Below are positions 5,878 to 9,938 of a stretch of DNA of 9,938 nucleotides, piece after piece. The notes below the pieces were generated by a model. The model had not been told where the DNA came from and made no database searches. It saw nothing but the letters and a program-made list of their open reading frames with translations. The DNA comes from Bacteroidota bacterium (GTDB lineage Bacteria; Bacteroidota; Ignavibacteria; UBA10030), in contig DOWV01000092.1 in the NCBI GenBank assembly GCA_003519375.1, positions 1-9,938 of the forward strand. Reading direction: 5' to 3'. The stretch's first letter is position 1; each line of letters begins with the position of its first letter. Position numbers and translations under genes: made by a program.

Positions 5878-6197
5878 AGCTGATCAGTCCGGGGAATAGA
5901 ATGCCGACATCTCAGCTTGCAAATGGCTCAACAAAATAGGTAACTTGATATTGGTTCTCCGACTGTCGGCTGTTGAACTTCAGACCTCGCAACCAGCGAA
6001 GAGCCGGCACCCGCCTTCTCCCGAGGCTTGAATCCTTTGGTCTTTGGGATACCGTCGAGCCAGTCCTCCAAACCGCCCGAGTCTTCAGGCAACGGTGTTC
6101 ACGAAAAAGGAACAGATTCAAACAATTGATCGCCTTCGTAGTTAGTCTGTTCATATTTGCTTAAACGTGACATTTCACACTTTACCATTTCCTCAAG

Positions 6198-6938
6198 ATG
6201 GCCCCGACGAGACTGAAAGCAATAATAGTTGACGATGAGCTTTACGGAAGGGAGAATCTCAAAAAGATTATACAAACGTATTGCCATGAAATCGAAGTGC
6301 TGGGGTGCGCTGATTCTGTTGTCAGTGCAAAGAAACTGGTAAGTGTTCATCAACCTGACGTAGTATTCCTCGATATTACGATGCCGGTACTCGACGGGTT
6401 TGACTTCCTGAAAGAGTATGATGCGCCGCATTTTATGGTGGTGTTCGTCAGCGCTCATGAGGAGTTTGGCATCAATGCGGTCAAAGCCGGTGCGGCAGAC
6501 TATCTCCTGAAACCGGTCAACATCAAGGAGCTCAAGCAAACAGTCAAGAAACTTCTCCTGCTGCAGAGTAGCAGGGCGAAAGATGAGATTCTCTTTGATG
6601 CGGACAAATTGGTACTTCCCGCGTCTCACGGATTCCATGTGCTCCGTGTCGATGACATCATCAGGCTTGAAGCGGAAGGATCGTATACAAAGGTGTTCGT
6701 GAAAGGCGGGAGGGATACCATGGTATCCCGGACACTGAAGGATTTTGAGGATACCATACCGAAAGAGAAATTCTTCAGGATACACAAATCACATCTCATC
6801 AATTTGAACTTTGTAAAAGAATATTCCAATGCCGGCGGAAGCTCTGTGACGATGGCCGATGGAAGCAGGATTGAAGTCTCACGCCGCAAAGCGCCGGAGT
6901 TTATCCAAAAAATGAAGAAAGTGCTGAATGCTATCTAA
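6198..6938 (+). CDS. LytTR-family two-component response regulator
   Basis: The 246-residue protein has a CheY-like receiver (about 5-122) followed by a LytTR DNA-binding domain (about 138-243), the usual AlgR/LytR layout and length. Receiver landmarks are all present: acidic pair D12-D13 (IIVDDE), phosphoacceptor D59 (VVFLDITMP), the switch serine S85 (FVSAHEE) and K105 (LLKPVN). The LytTR part shows the typical DDIIRLEAEGSYTKVFV, RTLKDFEDTIP and FFRIHKSHLINLNFVKEY. The kinase phosphorylates D59 and the regulator then binds DNA at direct repeats; target genes cannot be told from here. The start at 6198 gives the receiver its normal N-terminus, with no obvious Shine-Dalgarno sequence. The kinase gene downstream overlaps its end by 11 bases, so the two are cotranscribed and probably translationally coupled. 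Confidence 0.96.
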   Translation: MAPTRLKAIIVDDELYGRENLKKIIQTYCHEIEVLGCADSVVSAKKLVSVHQPDVVFLDITMPVLDGFDFLKEYDAPHFMVVFVSAHEEFGINAVKAGAADYLLKPVNIKELKQTVKKLLLLQSSRAKDEILFDADKLVLPASHGFHVLRVDDIIRLEAEGSYTKVFVKGGRDTMVSRTLKDFEDTIPKEKFFRIHKSHLINLNFVKEYSNAGGSSVTMADGSRIEVSRRKAPEFIQKMKKVLNAI

Positions 6939-9938
6939 ACACGGTAGAACATTTTTCCTCATCGGCTTCATCAGCTTTCTCCAGATTGTCCCCGTTCGAT
7001 CGCAGACACCTTCCTATTATCATTACTCCACATCCGACGGCCTGGCTTCCTCCACTGTATTTGAGATCATTCAGACGAGAGATGGTTTTATCTGGTTCGC
7101 TACACTGAATGGGGCCAGCCGATTTGACGGAACGCATTTTACCACCTTGAGGACGAAAGACGGCCTTAATTCCAATGCAACTATATCCCTGGTTGAAGGA
7201 ACAAACGGCGAATTGTATATAGGCACGTATGAAAGGGGGGTCAACGTCTTAAGAAACGGCCGGATTGAAAACTATTGCAGTGAGATTGACGGGAAGAGTT
7301 TTGCCACCTCCTATTTGTTGCTCATCCATTCGGGAAAGGATAAACAGACCCTCTACGCATATCGAAAGGCGGGAGCGATCAATGTTCTCACCGAAACAAC
7401 GGAGGGGGGTACGTTTCATTATAGTGTTTCCGTTTATCCTGCGTATGTAAATAAATTAGAGAGGCTGCCCGATGGAAACGTGGTTGCTTTAACCCCCGCC
7501 GGATTATTCAACCTCAACAACGGTGCATTGAGCAAATTGCACATTGATGGTTTGCCGGATGCTTCCGTCTATTGTCTCACGAGCGGTGATGATGGCAGTT
7601 ACTTCATCGGCGCAAAAGGGATGATCTACAAGATAAAGGACAATAAGCTTATCAGGCGATATGAAATACCCCACTCCGTAGATAATGGAGAGAATAACGA
7701 ACCAGTGGAAATGCTTAGGGATAGAGCTGATAATCTCTGGTTCTCGGTGCTGAAGAAAGGTTTCTTTCTCATTCCCAGCGGTTCGAATGATATCATCGAT
7801 ATCGGTAGCAGATTGGGTCTGCAGAATACTCTTGTCAACAACTTCCTTGAAGATAATGAAGGAAACATCTGGATCAGTACGTACGGCAAGGGCGTCTATT
7901 GTTTGAATAATCTCTATCTCAAGAGCTATAGTGAACATGACGGATTGAGCAGTAATAGTGTTTATGCGATCGCGAAAGATCGATCGGGCGGACTTTTAAT
8001 AGGCACGTTCGCAGGCCTTAACATATTAGAAAAAGGACGGATCAGCCGGATCAAAAGAAATTCGAGCCAAATGGTAACGGACAATATCTTTGCCATCAAA
8101 ACCATTGGTGACGATGTCTATGTCTGCGGCTCATTCGGCGGCAATGGAATAGAAAGCATTTCTTACAAGGAGTTGAAGCTGCATCTGTTCGTCCGATCGT
8201 CCTTCTGTAAGACGCGCGATGGAGTGTATCTGTTCGGCAATTGGCTCAATTCCATGAGTGTTCAAAGAGGGTTTAATTTTGAAAAGAAGGGATTATCCCT
8301 GATCTACATTCATGGAGATAGCGCCAACATAAACCGCGTGAACGATATTGTTGAGGATATAAAAGGAAATATTTGGATAGGCACAAGTCTTGGTTTATGC
8401 AAATTATCCGGTCTATCCGATAAAGCCGGAAAGGCGGACTGGAAGAAAACGCTCTTCCCTTATGACCCGGTTCTGAACTCAAAAGTGGTTTCTGTCATTC
8501 AAGTCGATGACAACGATATCTGGTTCGCTGGTGACAGGGGAATCGCACATTATAACCTCGGAAATGATTCGGTCGCCAGTTATACAACTGTTGCGGGCTA
8601 CGACCTGTCCTCTTCGACCTCGCTCGCTTCAGACAGCCGGAACAGGATCTGGATCGGGAATATGAAAGGGCTCTATCTGCTTGACGGAAGGTCGGTCAAA
8701 CATCTCAATGTGCAAACCGGTCTTCCGTCGGATGAAGTGTATTCACTCTTGTATGACAGGGGATCAAACACCCTCTACGCCGGCACAAGTAACGGGATCT
8801 CCGCTCTTGACATCACGTCGTTCGACAACGAGGTTCCACCTCCCATCGACGTGAAAATAATCAGTGTCTCGGCAGGAGATTCGGTGTATACGAATTATGA
8901 AAGGCTGCTCTTTGAGCCCGAGCAGCATAATGTGTACATACAGTTCAAGGCGTTAAGCTACTCCTCGCCGGGATCAGTACGGTACCGATATAACCTGAAT
9001 GGTGAGTGGGCGGAAACAGATCATGATTTTCTGGATTTCGTTTCTCTCGAAAACGGAAAATATGATCTTCAGATCCTCGCCAAATCCCAGAATAGTGACT
9101 GGGGCAAACCATACAATCTCACCTTCACGGTTAAACCTCGTTTCAATGAAACGATCTGGTATAAACTCGGGATTCTGACGATACTTGTTATTGTCTCTGG
9201 TTCAGTCGTCGCGTGGCGGTTAAAGATGAAGAACAAACAAATACAGAAAGAATTGGAGTTAACCGAAAGAATCAACGAGCTCAAACATCAGGCATTATCC
9301 GCAATGATGAACCCGCACTTCATTTTCAATTCTCTCAACTCTGTGCAATACCTCATCAACTGCCAGAGGAATGAAGAAGCGAATGATTACATTGCCATGA
9401 TGGCGAAGTTGATCAGGAAGAATCTTGACACGGCGGGAAGCGGATTTATTCTCTTGTCCGAGGAAATCGACAGGCTGAAGCTCTATCTCGATCTTGAGAA
9501 GCTGCGATTCCAGGAGAGATTTTCTTATGAGATCATCGCCGGGAACGATCTTGAAATCGGTTCCATCATGATTCCCAATATGATCATCCAGCCTTTTGTG
9601 GAAAACACTCTCTGGCACGGTATCATCAATTCCGGCAGTGAGGGGCTCATAACGGTTTCATTCTCATTTCAAGATGTCGATATTGATTCAGTCCTCTGCA
9701 AATCATTGATCATAAAGGTTACCGATAATGGGATCGGACTTGAAGAAGCGAAGAAGAACACGAAAGAGGACCACACGTCAAAAGGCATCGAAATAATTGA
9801 AGAGCGTCTGAAGCTGCTGAGCACAAAATTGCAGCTCCCACAGCCCATCGTGTTCGAGGATCTGAGCAGCCGCAGTACCGATTCGCATGGAACAGAAGTC
9901 ATTATTTCTCTACCCCCGCCTCTTTACAGAATTATCAT
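6928..9938 (+). CDS. Propeller-type sensor histidine kinase, LytS/His_kinase family (3' partial)
   Basis: One frame runs from ATG 6928 to the right edge (1003 codons). An in-frame TGA directly before the ATG (6925-6927) makes it the earliest possible start. Residues 1-25 form a signal peptide or anchor (FFLIGFISFLQIVPVRSQ). Residues 30-640 carry two-component-regulator propeller repeats, for example GFIWFATLNGASRFDG (53), GNIWISTYGKG (312), GNIWIGTSLG (480), DIWFAGDRG (530), RIWIGNMKG (573) and TLYAGTSNG (615). A Y_Y_Y domain spans about 658-738, a transmembrane helix about 743-766, and a charged coiled-coil linker follows. The kinase part is the PF06580 type: H-box MNPHFIFNSLN with H797, N-box QPFVENTLWHG with N893, and G-box DNGIGL with D933. 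It ends in HGTEVIISLP, so only a few residues are probably missing. It should sense a periplasmic signal, often glycan-related in this family, autophosphorylate on H797 and pass phosphate to the adjacent LytTR regulator. Confidence 0.97.
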   Translation, partial: MLSKHGRTFFLIGFISFLQIVPVRSQTPSYYHYSTSDGLASSTVFEIIQTRDGFIWFATLNGASRFDGTHFTTLRTKDGLNSNATISLVEGTNGELYIGTYERGVNVLRNGRIENYCSEIDGKSFATSYLLLIHSGKDKQTLYAYRKAGAINVLTETTEGGTFHYSVSVYPAYVNKLERLPDGNVVALTPAGLFNLNNGALSKLHIDGLPDASVYCLTSGDDGSYFIGAKGMIYKIKDNKLIRRYEIPHSVDNGENNEPVEMLRDRADNLWFSVLKKGFFLIPSGSNDIIDIGSRLGLQNTLVNNFLEDNEGNIWISTYGKGVYCLNNLYLKSYSEHDGLSSNSVYAIAKDRSGGLLIGTFAGLNILEKGRISRIKRNSSQMVTDNIFAIKTIGDDVYVCGSFGGNGIESISYKELKLHLFVRSSFCKTRDGVYLFGNWLNSMSVQRGFNFEKKGLSLIYIHGDSANINRVNDIVEDIKGNIWIGTSLGLCKLSGLSDKAGKADWKKTLFPYDPVLNSKVVSVIQVDDNDIWFAGDRGIAHYNLGNDSVASYTTVAGYDLSSSTSLASDSRNRIWIGNMKGLYLLDGRSVKHLNVQTGLPSDEVYSLLYDRGSNTLYAGTSNGISALDITSFDNEVPPPIDVKIISVSAGDSVYTNYERLLFEPEQHNVYIQFKALSYSSPGSVRYRYNLNGEWAETDHDFLDFVSLENGKYDLQILAKSQNSDWGKPYNLTFTVKPRFNETIWYKLGILTILVIVSGSVVAWRLKMKNKQIQKELELTERINELKHQALSAMMNPHFIFNSLNSVQYLINCQRNEEANDYIAMMAKLIRKNLDTAGSGFILLSEEIDRLKLYLDLEKLRFQERFSYEIIAGNDLEIGSIMIPNMIIQPFVENTLWHGIINSGSEGLITVSFSFQDVDIDSVLCKSLIIKVTDNGIGLEEAKKNTKEDHTSKGIEIIEERLKLLSTKLQLPQPIVFEDLSSRSTDSHGTEVIISLPPPLYRII

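Larger units (their letters stand above)
5438..6197. other. Intergenic region of about 760 bases without a convincing gene
   Basis: No recognisable protein family, tRNA or rRNA was found on either strand. Short open frames (for example 5973-6164 plus and 5912-6154 minus) overlap each other and look like chance. The region holds a start-less minus-strand ORF (5576-5875) and a hairpin at 5851-5869. The last 100 bases become AT-richer and must hold the promoter of the two-component operon, but no clear consensus could be fixed. Confidence 0.6.

Noticed and set aside
6126..6159. Promoter of the two-component operon (TTG...CATATTTG, near the Bacteroidota TTTG/TAnnTTTG pattern)
   Set aside because: The downstream box has a mismatch and the spacing (23 bases) is longer than usual, so it is not strong enough to annotate.
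6099..6785. 228-residue minus-strand ORF
   Set aside because: It is antisense to the response regulator, whose receiver and LytTR motifs are clear.

Overview
The window looks like chromosomal DNA from a member of the Bacteroidota/Ignavibacteriota part of the FCB group. The main reasons are a very large secreted protein ending in a type IX secretion (T9SS) type A sorting domain with the motif NYPNPFNPTT, a periplasmic-propeller LytS-type sensor kinase beside a LytTR response regulator, and start codons without clear Shine-Dalgarno sequences. The genus cannot be named from this sequence.

Layout. (1) 1-3585: the 3' part (1194 residues) of a modular, Cys-rich cell-surface or secreted protein, open at the left edge. 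Its order is the end of an SdrD-B-like module, four alternating Cys-bounded modules (A-B-A-B), an SdrD-B-like module, a DUF642/jelly-roll-like domain, another SdrD-B-like module, a LamG domain and the T9SS C-terminal domain. (2) 3586-3731: a short gap with a hairpin and an 82-base segment whose two ends resemble the R boxes of an integron attC site, finishing 7 bases before the next start codon. (3) 3732-4896: a tandem pair of related exported proteins of unknown function. The first is intact (258 aa). The second is a frameshifted, truncated pseudogene. (4) 5002-5437: a compact non-coding array of hairpins. Two strong terminator-like stems, three REP-like palindromes, three GGGTCGC hairpins (two inside a 51-base direct repeat) and four copies of GTGCCCGGAA alternate in a fixed order. 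On the minus strand the last of these copies reads as the 3' end of a tRNA, including CCA, with no tRNA body. (5) 5438-6197: about 760 bases with no convincing gene, holding one weak hairpin and one start-less minus-strand ORF. (6) 6198-9938: a two-gene operon with a LytTR response regulator and, overlapping it by 11 bases, a large propeller/Y_Y_Y/LytS-type histidine kinase that runs off the right edge close to its natural end.

How the parts relate. The response regulator and kinase almost certainly form one signalling pair: the kinase senses something in the periplasm and the regulator binds DNA through its LytTR domain. The surface protein is an export substrate of a T9SS that is not encoded here. 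The central 3.6-5.5 kb looks like an accessory zone of small exported genes, gene decay, palindromic repeats and tRNA-3'-end remnants. That makes it the part most worth a second look. No complete new defence or mobile system could be demonstrated.
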